Source: Planctomycetota bacterium (GTDB taxonomy: Bacteria; Planctomycetota; Phycisphaerae; Sedimentisphaerales; Anaerobacaceae). From it: a DNA stretch of 32,672 bases. The translations under genes were made by a program, and so were the position numbers. The notes beneath the pieces were generated by a model. It was not told the DNA's origin and did no database searches. It saw only the letters and a program-made list of their open reading frames with translations. The stretch covers positions 1-32,672 of the forward strand of contig DUZJ01000038.1 in assembly GCA_013349615.1 (NCBI GenBank), written 5' to 3'. Shown here one piece after another: positions 1 to 7,326 of this stretch (positions are counted from its first letter, which is position 1; each line of letters starts with the position of its first letter).

Positions 1-677
1 CAGGCGAGTTTTCTTGCTTGTTCGAGCCGGTCCTGATTCGGGTCCGCTACTTCCAACTTTGCCGGTTCAATATCAATCAGTCGAAGCTTTATCGCCGCGG
101 GAATAGCGAAGAATTCATCTTTCGTCCGGTTGTAAGAGGTCCGCAGCTCGCTGTAAGTGACCGGCCCGGTCTTCGGCAATTGCGAGGCTGCGTAATATTC
201 TGTGAGAATCATCTTTTTCTGATATTCTTTGAAGTCGGCCCAGTTCATTCCCTGCCGCTTCAGGGCCTGTTCGGCCTTGATGTAATCGCCCCCGAAGCCC
301 ACAATAAACCTTCTAACCTCGGCCTCTGCCGGCCTTTCCAACATCTGCTCAATACCTTCCCCGGTGTTCTCTTTTGCCTGCTGATAAAGCAGGATATTTG
401 ATATTCTGATTGTAATAACTTCTTCGAGCTGCGGCTTAGCCTGCTGCCTGAAGCGTTCGTAATCGCTGCTTTGCGCAATCGGCTTAAATGGTTCTGTTGC
501 AATCATAATTATCTCGTCGCTGGTTATAGTCTCACCGGCTACGGTCAGGACAAGACCGTCTGAGGATTCCTGAAGACCCGTTTTCAGTGTAGATTTTTCA
601 ATAGAATCTGGTTTGCCGCCGGCCTGGCAGCCGTACAGAAAAAGCAGTAACACTGTTAAAGAAACAAATTTATGCAT
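1..677 (-). CDS. SurA/parvulin-type peptidyl-prolyl isomerase-like lipoprotein (partial, C-terminus off the window)
   Basis: The reading frame starts at the ATG complementary to 675-677 and stays open for 225 codons to the left edge, so the 3' end is missing. The N-terminus MHKFVSLTVLLLFLYGC is a lipoprotein signal with a lipobox ending at Cys17. A GGAG ribosome site lies about 8 nt upstream. After a short linker comes LVLTVAGETITSDEI, the usual opening of SurA-like N-terminal domains, followed by helical, charged sequence (residues about 65-225). Chaperones of this family assist outer-membrane or secreted protein folding, and the parvulin domain would lie beyond the edge. The SurA-like call is inferred from the N-terminal pattern only; another helical lipoprotein is possible. 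Confidence 0.6.
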   Translation of the reverse strand, partial: MHKFVSLTVLLLFLYGCQAGGKPDSIEKSTLKTGLQESSDGLVLTVAGETITSDEIIMIATEPFKPIAQSSDYERFRQQAKPQLEEVITIRISNILLYQQAKENTGEGIEQMLERPAEAEVRRFIVGFGGDYIKAEQALKRQGMNWADFKEYQKKMILTEYYAASQLPKTGPVTYSELRTSYNRTKDEFFAIPAAIKLRLIDIEPAKLEVADPNQDRLEQARKLA

Positions 678-733
678 ATTTTGAACTCCAATTTACCAGC
701 TCGACATAAGCGGTCTTGGTCTTGTTTGTATCA

Positions 734-762
734 ATGATAAGCTCTTAGGCCGAAAATTACAA
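734..762 (-). promoter_or_regulatory. Possible sigma-70 promoter for the SurA-like gene
   Basis: On the minus strand TTGTAA and TATCAT are separated by 17 nt, about 50 nt ahead of the start codon. The match is 4/6 and 5/6, so it is only suggestive. Confidence 0.33.
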
Positions 763-844
763 TATAATCCGCAGAAAGACGTTGTGTGAGATTATTTGAA
801 AAGAGAGATGTTTTATATAGCTGGCGGTCTTTTGCGATAAAGGC

Positions 845-1654
845 TTAGCGTCTTTTTCTTAAAAACGCCGCGCCAATGCCGAGAAGCAAAAGCGTCGCTG
901 GTTCAGGCACAGCAAGATAGGTGAAGGTGTTTAAGGCGAATTGTGGGTTGTCTGCCTCGTGGAAATAGTCCCAGGAATTAAACACGGAATCAGACAACGA
1001 CCACAAACTGCAATCACCAAGTGCTACTACCCTGCCTTGGCCATATTGGGCTGCAGCGGCTATAGTCTTTCCTGTGCCCTCTTGCTGGGCTATCGGAAAA
1101 GCCGGGCCTGTAACAGACAATTCCGATGCCGCGTACATGAAGATTTCGTCATTTGAGGCGAAGCTGCTAAAGACAGAATGGGAGAAGTTAAGTTCTGAGG
1201 TATAAACATCATAAAAGTTGGGGTAACCAGAGACCACATCAGGTCCGAATGTGATGCCGAACTGGGATGATACAGGTTCGATATTGGCATTAGGAGCAGA
1301 CTGACGGTCTCCCATAATAAGCAGTCCGCCGCCGGCATCAACAAAATTCACTATGCGCCCAACCTCAGCAGGCGTATAGCTACTGTCAAAGGCGCTGGTC
1401 AGGCAGACGACTATCACATCATATCCGGCGGGGTCATCGATAAGAAATCCCTGGGATGTGGTAACCGTAGTAAAGTCGTTATCGCCGAGATGTTCGCTCA
1501 TTGCCTGATAGTATCCACTCGGCTGGTATTGGCCGGAGTTCGCAATCCCGTGAGAAGTGTCCCACAAAACCGTGTAGGAAAACACGCCTGAAGGTGTAAG
1601 CAAAACAGATAAAATCAGAATGGCCCCCATTTGTATAAATTTATTGCACCGCAT
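845..1654 (-). CDS. PEP-CTERM sorted exported protein with a glutamine-amidotransferase-like fold
   Basis: The product has 269 residues if it starts at the ATG at 1654, which follows the purine-rich site AGGAAAGGGG and begins directly at a signal peptide (MRCNKFIQMGAILILSVLL). An in-frame ATG at 1756 would add 34 residues ahead of the signal and is less likely. The C-terminus is a textbook PEP-CTERM tag: VPEPATLLLLG, a hydrophobic stretch, then RKRR. This tag marks substrates of exosortase/archaeosortase at the cell envelope. The body (VLWDTSHG, YDVIVVC, VNFVDAGGGLLIMGD, GQGRVVALGD) resembles the DUF4350/ThuA-like fold, but I see no clear catalytic Cys-His pair, so it may be a binding domain. 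Its own promoter and long leader lie upstream. Confidence 0.8.
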   Translation of the reverse strand: MRCNKFIQMGAILILSVLLTPSGVFSYTVLWDTSHGIANSGQYQPSGYYQAMSEHLGDNDFTTVTTSQGFLIDDPAGYDVIVVCLTSAFDSSYTPAEVGRIVNFVDAGGGLLIMGDRQSAPNANIEPVSSQFGITFGPDVVSGYPNFYDVYTSELNFSHSVFSSFASNDEIFMYAASELSVTGPAFPIAQQEGTGKTIAAAAQYGQGRVVALGDCSLWSLSDSVFNSWDYFHEADNPQFALNTFTYLAVPEPATLLLLGIGAAFLRKRR

Positions 1655-1904
1655 TTTCCCCTTTCCTCGAAAAGATGCGGAGATTTTACGGCCAAGGGAT
1701 TGTGCAGACGTTTCACTGCAGGAAACTTGCCCGCGATTGTGATGACTAAACGCCATATAACCCTACCCCCTTCTGTAAAATCCGAAAGAGATGCAGAACA
1801 GCATTACGCCACCGGCAACGTGTGTCTAACTGAGACTAAATCACAGCATTGCTGGTACAAACAAAGCGTAATCTGCACCTTGTAATTTTTTCCTCACTAT
1901 TAAA
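1655..1904 (-). ncRNA. Long, foldable 5' leader of the PEP-CTERM gene (possible cis-regulatory RNA)
   Basis: About 250 nt separate the consensus promoter from the chosen start codon, with no gene in between. On the minus strand an outer arm ATTACGC pairs with GCGTAAT and encloses small hairpins (CAGCA/TGCTG and GTCT/AGAC). Closer to the gene, GGGCAAG is followed by GTTTC, CTGCAGT and GAAAC, and then by GTCTGCACAA and GGCCGTAA. That order is loosely like the c-di-GMP-I (GEMM) riboswitch core, but several conserved bases differ. The leader is seen; the riboswitch identity is a guess. The remaining bases up to 2143 hold only a weak GCGGGC/GCCCGC hairpin near 1976-1993. Confidence 0.3.
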
Positions 1905-1909
1905 ATATT

Positions 1910-1938
1910 ATTATAACACTTTCTTTCCTCTATGTCAA
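1910..1938 (-). promoter_or_regulatory. Perfect consensus sigma-70 promoter of the PEP-CTERM gene
   Basis: Read on the minus strand, TTGACA (1933-1938) is followed by exactly 17 nt and TATAAT (1910-1915). All twelve consensus bases match. Transcription would start near 1903. Confidence 0.8.
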
Positions 1939-2143
1939 GAGTTCGCAGGCAGCAGGTTTTCAATGCGGACGATGGCGGGCCTCTATGCCCGCAAAACGCA
2001 GCAACAGGCTCTGATTTTTGATTGAATCTAACCGCCCCAAATTAAGAGACTTATGAACATTTGAGTCAAAGTTTCGCCCCTCACATCACATACCATCCGA
2101 TAAAGTCAGCGAGCAGCAGGAGGTTAGTTTCCGCGAAAATATA

Positions 2144-3331
2144 TCATATCTTCTTTTTAAGCAGAAATGATAACGCTTTTACATCATCACCACGCTTAGT
2201 TGTCATCATAATTTTGTGTTTATCTCCGGACATTAGAAGCCGTCTAAGCTCCCACATGTCATAAGTATTTGCGTCTTTATTACCGACCTTGAGGATGATA
2301 TCGTTAGCCCTGATACCTGCTTTCTGTGCCGGGCTACCTTCATCGACTGAATAGACAGTTGTCTTGTCGGAAATGCGAAGAAGGTGTAAGCCGCTCATAT
2401 CGGTTTCGTCAATTTTCTTGAACTCTTTGCCTTTCTTGAGATACATCCTGCTATTGGGGAAATCGAAGGTGACTATATGGCGAGACAAGAATGACAGCCC
2501 CAAATAAGACCAATTGCCTTCACCGAAGATGAGGTCCTGGTACTCAAATGACTCAACAGAAAGATTGCTTATACGGGCTTCTCTGCTTCGTATCACACCA
2601 GAGGCTGTTGCGAGTAGTATCTCAGAAGTTTTTATTTCCTTTTCTGAGAGAATTTGTTTAAATATGTTACTGTTTAATCCTCCTGTGCTATTTCCTGCAG
2701 TATCAATCACAAAGTCCACTTTGATACCATCGAGTATATTGGCTGTAATCTGTGGAATCCCGAGTGGATTATAGCTTATCGACAACTCGTTACCCCAACG
2801 GGAATTCTGCTTCTGTGGCGGCTGAAGAAATGAAAGTGAGCCTTTATCAAAGTCTATTTGGACTATATATTTTCTTAAGAAATTCATCCCTATAAATCCA
2901 TTGATTCTTCTTCCCAGGACAGAACTGGCCATCTCAAGGTCAATACAAGTTACTTCGCCACAGTCTTGAATATTAAGAGGGCCAAGAAAGGCTTCAGGAG
3001 CGTCAAACACTTCAGCCATAATCGGGCTTCCAGATGTCAAGGCTCTTTCAATCCTTTTTGCATCTCCCAATTCATGCTTAAATGAGGTATCAAATACCAT
3101 GTGAGAACATCCCGTGTCGAGCAAGAACAAATATTCTTTTCCCTTGAACGTAACAGGAAGAAGTATCGGCCCCCCACCTTTTGCAATTGCAAATTCAGCT
3201 AAGATATTTTGTTCGGTAGGCCCATCAGAGGTGCTCTTAGGTTTGTCCGCACAGCCTGCGGTGAGAAGCATAACAGATAAAAACAGACCCAAGACTACTT
3301 TAAGCGACATGTAATATTTTACCTTTTTCAT
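2144..3331 (-). CDS. Membrane-anchored retropepsin-like aspartyl protease with C-terminal PDZ domain
   Basis: The product has 395 residues from the ATG at 3331; an ATG at 3310 with AAAAAGG upstream is an alternative start. A lysine-rich signal ends in a lipobox, LLTAGC, with Cys27. Two homologous protease lobes follow: FLLDTGCSHMVFD (Asp72-Thr-Gly) and VDFVIDTAGNSTGG (Asp210-Thr-Ala), each followed by a hydrophobic loop of the G-x-FL type. This is the single-chain aspartyl protease pattern seen in many bacterial lipoproteins. Residues about 320-395 form a PDZ domain (DEGSPAQKAGIRANDIILKVG). The second lobe has DTA in place of DTG, which is tolerated in pepsin-like enzymes. It probably acts on envelope proteins. 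It lies last in the long minus-strand block, 88 nt after the propeller gene. Confidence 0.8.
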   Translation of the reverse strand: MKKVKYYMSLKVVLGLFLSVMLLTAGCADKPKSTSDGPTEQNILAEFAIAKGGGPILLPVTFKGKEYLFLLDTGCSHMVFDTSFKHELGDAKRIERALTSGSPIMAEVFDAPEAFLGPLNIQDCGEVTCIDLEMASSVLGRRINGFIGMNFLRKYIVQIDFDKGSLSFLQPPQKQNSRWGNELSISYNPLGIPQITANILDGIKVDFVIDTAGNSTGGLNSNIFKQILSEKEIKTSEILLATASGVIRSREARISNLSVESFEYQDLIFGEGNWSYLGLSFLSRHIVTFDFPNSRMYLKKGKEFKKIDETDMSGLHLLRISDKTTVYSVDEGSPAQKAGIRANDIILKVGNKDANTYDMWELRRLLMSGDKHKIMMTTKRGDDVKALSFLLKKKI

Positions 3332-3419
3332 CTTAAATCGATTCTTAATCTTTTGTCTCTTGTTATACTCCCTTGTTAAGCTGTGCAAGAGGTGTTTTAC
3401 AAAGTTGTTCCTGGCATTT

Positions 3420-4475
3420 TTAGTTTGACACAATTGTTCTCACCGGCTTGGCCTGAAAGTTTTTCATCTTTTCATATTTGACTAAATCGAATATCAAAAT
3501 GCCTCTTCCGACGCCGGCCGGGTCACCTCTTTTGGCAAATTGAAAAGCCATATATCGGCCATCGTCGCTTACCACAGGATTTGACGCTTTGTAACCGCCG
3601 TAATCGCCAAAAAATGTCAGCCGTTCCGTCCTGCCCGAGCCGTCCAGCGCCAGCTTATAGATGTCAACATTCTGCGACCCTTTGGTATTGTGTTTATCGC
3701 ACTCAACGAGCGTGTATTTGCCATCAGGGAAAATACCTTCCGGCTCATCGTACTGGTTCGGTGCTTTCGAATAGTTGACCACCTTGCCCGTTTCGATATC
3801 AAGCCCGGCAACTTCCGTACCCTGGTAACCATAAGCGCTGAATATCAGCTCCTTCTCATCCGGAGGCCGAAGGTTTTGTGTTTCAAGACCGGTCTTGAAT
3901 GGCAAATCCCGCCTGTCCAGAATCTTCTTTTTGTTCGCGAGTTTAGGCCCACCTTCTTCATAGACTATATCCGCCATGTAGAATGCTCCGCCCTGCGTCC
4001 ATGCGATTCGCATACGCCTGCGCGAGACCGCCGGGCCTTCGGAGCACTTCTCGCCCAGCGGCACAGGAGGCCCCGAAAGGTTTTCTTTGAGTATCCATAA
4101 TTCGGCGTTTTTTTCGCTTCGGCTCGGCCACGGGTCCTTTGCGTCGAACTGCTGTGCCCCTGAAAGCAGAATATCGCCGTTAGCAAGATACAGTGCCCGA
4201 GTATATCCCTCGTGAAAATAATGGTGTGTCATTGGACGGATAATCTTCGTTTGAAGTTCTACCTCATACACGTCACCGAAAGTTCTCTCGATAAATAAAA
4301 TGCGCTTACCATCGTGCGACCAGTCCGCCCTCTGACCGAAGTGCGTTACCCGCTTTATATGCGGCGGCAGCTCATCAAGCGGCGATTTACCTCTCCTGCT
4401 CTGCAACTGACCTGCACAGCCTGTCAACAACCACACCAAAACCACAAATAAAAGTTTGCTCGTTCCGTTCCACAT
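3420..4475 (-). CDS. TolB-like beta-propeller lipoprotein
   Basis: The product has 351 residues from the ATG at 4475, preceded by a strong AGGAG site. The signal MWNGTSKLLFVVLVWLLTGC ends in a lipobox with Cys20. The mature part contains PD40/WD40-like blades, for example HFGQRADWSHDGKRILFIE, GPAVSRRRMRIAWTQ, GIFPDGKYTLVEC and NPVVSDDGRYMAFQFAKRG. Such propellers usually bind proteins or polysaccharides at the envelope and are not enzymes. Downstream of the thioredoxin-fold gene by 67 nt and upstream of the aspartyl protease, it probably belongs to the same transcript. No true TolB function is implied: tolQRA and pal are not seen nearby. Confidence 0.75.
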   Translation of the reverse strand: MWNGTSKLLFVVLVWLLTGCAGQLQSRRGKSPLDELPPHIKRVTHFGQRADWSHDGKRILFIERTFGDVYEVELQTKIIRPMTHHYFHEGYTRALYLANGDILLSGAQQFDAKDPWPSRSEKNAELWILKENLSGPPVPLGEKCSEGPAVSRRRMRIAWTQGGAFYMADIVYEEGGPKLANKKKILDRRDLPFKTGLETQNLRPPDEKELIFSAYGYQGTEVAGLDIETGKVVNYSKAPNQYDEPEGIFPDGKYTLVECDKHNTKGSQNVDIYKLALDGSGRTERLTFFGDYGGYKASNPVVSDDGRYMAFQFAKRGDPAGVGRGILIFDLVKYEKMKNFQAKPVRTIVSN

Positions 4476-4542
4476 AATTTTTCTCCTGCTTAGATGTTTT
4501 TTTTTGACTTCTACTATGGGATTTTCACCATCCCTGTACGAG

Positions 4543-5667
4543 TTATTGGTAAGTGCGTCCCAAGTATCCGACAATAACTCTTTTCAATTCGAGTGGATTT
4601 ATCAATCCCACCCGGCGGTAAATAATTTGTCCGCCCGGCTTAATCAGAATCGTATAGGGAATACCCCCAGGCGAAACTCGGTCCACCGCCTCCATAAGCT
4701 CGTACTTATCTTCCGACTCAAACAGGTAATTCTTGCACGATGCCTGCTTCTTTTTCAGGAAGGAAAGGACGCTGTCTTTTCTTTCGGGCGAATCGGCACT
4801 GATGGTAATCAGTTCAAAATCACGCCGCCGGTACATGCGGTTTATGGCAACAAGCTCGTCAAATTCTATCACGCACGGTCCACACCAGGTCGCCCAGATG
4901 TTGAACAATCGCAGTTTTCCTGAATCGTTTTTCACAAGCTCTCTTATCCCCTTGGCATCTATCATCTCCATGCTGACCGGTTCCTTCGCCCAACTCTCGA
5001 AGGCCCTTTTCACGGAATCTCTTTTGTCCGACCACTTAATGGAACAGCCGAAAGTCCTGGTTTTTTTAACCGGGACTTCTCTACCCGCCAGTAGTGCCTC
5101 TATCGCGTTACGTGTATCGCGGGACTTGACCCGTTTGGACCTTTCCGAATCGTCGATTCGGCCGACATAGCGCAGCTTCCGTTCTTTGTCGAAGATAAAC
5201 ACATGCGGTGTCGTAACCGGCCCATAAGCGCGGGACACTTTTTGTTTATCTCCATCATAGAGATAGGGAAAGTTAAACTTCTTGTCCTTTGCCCGGATTT
5301 TCATCTCTTCCAGCGAGTCGTTAATGTCCGAGTAGCCTAACTCATCCAGACGTACCGCCCTGGGGTCGTTTGGCGAAATCGCTACCACCATAACGCCTTT
5401 GCTTTTGTAGTCGGCCGCCAGCTTCTTCATCCGCTCTTCGTATGCCTGGGCAGTGGGACAGTGATTGCAGGTGAAAATAACAACGATAATATCGGCATTG
5501 ACAAAACTGGCCAGCTTATAATTTTTTCCATCCACGCCGGGAAGATTAAAGTCAGGTGCCTTCGCACCGATTTCCAGAGTTTTTGGCAATTTAGCAGCCG
5601 AAACGCAAAAACCTGAAGAGAACAGAATTATTGCTGTTATCAAGATGCTTTGTTTGTTTTTGTTCAT
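4543..5667 (-). CDS. Exported double thioredoxin-fold protein (AhpC/TSA-like plus TlpA-like)
   Basis: The product has 374 residues, with AGGAG upstream of the ATG. A signal peptide (about residues 1-25) is followed by two thioredoxin folds. The first carries CNHCPTAQAYEERM (Cys67-x-x-Cys70) and NDPRA, typical of the redoxin-like proteins common in planctomycetes. The second carries WATWCGPC (Cys263 and Cys266), a classical CxxC active site of the TlpA/ResA type, and ends near GYLGRTYQ. The likely role is thiol-disulfide exchange outside the cytoplasm, for example reduction of cytochrome c or cofactor-binding thiols; the exact partner is unknown. It lies 18 nt after the membrane protein gene, so co-transcription is likely. 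The fusion of two such folds in one chain is the odd point. Confidence 0.85.
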   Translation of the reverse strand: MNKNKQSILITAIILFSSGFCVSAAKLPKTLEIGAKAPDFNLPGVDGKNYKLASFVNADIIVVIFTCNHCPTAQAYEERMKKLAADYKSKGVMVVAISPNDPRAVRLDELGYSDINDSLEEMKIRAKDKKFNFPYLYDGDKQKVSRAYGPVTTPHVFIFDKERKLRYVGRIDDSERSKRVKSRDTRNAIEALLAGREVPVKKTRTFGCSIKWSDKRDSVKRAFESWAKEPVSMEMIDAKGIRELVKNDSGKLRLFNIWATWCGPCVIEFDELVAINRMYRRRDFELITISADSPERKDSVLSFLKKKQASCKNYLFESEDKYELMEAVDRVSPGGIPYTILIKPGGQIIYRRVGLINPLELKRVIVGYLGRTYQ

Positions 5668-5685
5668 CGTTGGATCTCCTGTTTG

Positions 5686-7326
5686 TTAAATATCATTGGT
5701 TTTGCTTTTGCCAGCCTGCTTTTTTCGCCAGCCGGTTGCCTTAATTCTGTTGAATTCTTCATTAATGTTTTCACCTTCATAAAACGACAGCCAGCCGTGC
5801 AGCCGGTACGTCTGGCCCGGCTCTAAATCCGGAAACTTCGGGTCGGAATGAAAACACGGACACTTCGGATTACCCCATGGCCGGTCACAGTTCTCCCATG
5901 CGGTTATAATCCATCGTTTGCCGTCACTGCTTCGACACGCAACATACGGATTTGTAAAGACTTTATTGTCGTTGGTCTGCTGCTCAAAACCAGCCGTCAT
6001 CTTCGTCATCACGCATATTTGTGCCCGTAAATCGCTAAGGTGCTTATCTGTTCCGTTCTTGAGCCACATTTCCATCCGTACCGCTTCGCGCGCTGGCCTT
6101 ACCTTTGCGCCGAATACGATTCCATTCGGGAGCTTTCGCTCAATATCCAGCTTCCCATCCGGACGCCGGTTCCATTCCAGCTTTGGCAGCTCAATTCCCT
6201 GCTTTGTCCATATTGTGTCGATATGGGTATGGGCCAGATACGTCAGTCCTAAGTTCGACCAGATGGCCTCCGGCAAATCCACGACTACGTAGCTGTTTGC
6301 ATCCCACGGGGTAAAGACGCTGAACTTAGTTTCTCGCTGCGGCTCAATCGCTCCCTCCAAAAACCCAATTCGCGGATGCCGCCCTCCCGGATACGGCAAT
6401 ACCAGCAGCGGCCCATCCTCCTCCCGCTTCGGCCGATTATCCTGCTGAATGTCAAATTTCTTTAGTGCAGCAATTATTTTATTCTCCGACAAACCGGTAA
6501 CTGCACTTATCTCTTCATCCGTGAACCGATGATACCACACCATATTCTTCAGCCAGTACTTCATCTCCTCATCATTACCCGGCCTACGAAAATTCCCCGA
6601 GCTAACTTCCTGGTCTTCCTCAGATTTCCACTTTAATTCACTAAGCTGCTCTTTCTTCACAAATCTCACATGTAAATCATTAAATAGTACACTGCACCCT
6701 TTTCCTTTATGATTTTCAAATGTTAGTATCTCCGGTCCACCAAACTGATTCCAGCCTCCCTTAGTCTCAAACAGCACCACCATATCCGGCGGTGAAGTCA
6801 ATTTGGCATTGGGATTCATTGCATAGTGACACCGGCCCTCGCCTGCCGACGGGCAAAGAAACTCTTTTTTAGTTACCTCAGCATATTTTATAAGCAAATC
6901 ACACCATTTATCCGGCGTAGGATATTTATCATCGTGACCACAGGCATAAATTAGCATCGCTTTTCCAAGGTCTTTTAAATTCCCAGCACACACCACTCGC
7001 CGGGCACGATATCGCCATGTTTGAGAATTATGAAAGGCGAGTAAAAGTGCACATATTAATGAAACATTGAGGACAATCCCTGTTATTGCTGATACTCGTC
7101 CCTTTAGTTTAAGCGTAGATTTCCGGATTCGGTGGACTGATACTATTCCCAGAATTACTCCAATCGAGCCGAATATTGTAACTATCATTACTGCAAGGAA
7201 ATCAACTGTCATTGGCAGTCCAACTAATGCATAAATAAGGACGAAAATTCCCAGTGCAAGTGATGTTGACGCAAAACCACATATTTTGATTTTTTGCATT
7301 TTTGCACTATTTTCCTTTTCGTTCAT
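5686..7326 (-). CDS. Three-helix membrane protein with DUF1559-like pseudopilin segment and unknown C-terminal domain
   Basis: The product has 546 residues. Its ATG overlaps the mfd stop codon as ATGA, so translation is probably coupled to mfd. Three membrane helices occupy about residues 14-36, 40-66 and 77-103. Then CAGNLKDLGKAMLIYACGH and WCDLL resemble the DUF1559/H-X9-DG proteins of planctomycetes, and HKGKGCSVLFNDLHVRFV fits the end of that module. From about residue 315 a beta-rich domain begins (GGRHPRIGFLEGAIEPQRETK) that I do not recognise; it includes WLKNGTD and a Cys/His-containing stretch, NPKCPCFHSD. The function is unknown; an envelope location is inferred. Confidence 0.65.
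   Translation of the reverse strand: MNEKENSAKMQKIKICGFASTSLALGIFVLIYALVGLPMTVDFLAVMIVTIFGSIGVILGIVSVHRIRKSTLKLKGRVSAITGIVLNVSLICALLLAFHNSQTWRYRARRVVCAGNLKDLGKAMLIYACGHDDKYPTPDKWCDLLIKYAEVTKKEFLCPSAGEGRCHYAMNPNAKLTSPPDMVVLFETKGGWNQFGGPEILTFENHKGKGCSVLFNDLHVRFVKKEQLSELKWKSEEDQEVSSGNFRRPGNDEEMKYWLKNMVWYHRFTDEEISAVTGLSENKIIAALKKFDIQQDNRPKREEDGPLLVLPYPGGRHPRIGFLEGAIEPQRETKFSVFTPWDANSYVVVDLPEAIWSNLGLTYLAHTHIDTIWTKQGIELPKLEWNRRPDGKLDIERKLPNGIVFGAKVRPAREAVRMEMWLKNGTDKHLSDLRAQICVMTKMTAGFEQQTNDNKVFTNPYVACRSSDGKRWIITAWENCDRPWGNPKCPCFHSDPKFPDLEPGQTYRLHGWLSFYEGENINEEFNRIKATGWRKKQAGKSKTNDI

Noticed and set aside
1655..1756. An earlier start (1756) for the PEP-CTERM protein
   Set aside because: It would put 34 polar residues before a clear signal peptide, while the ATG at 1654 has a good ribosome site.
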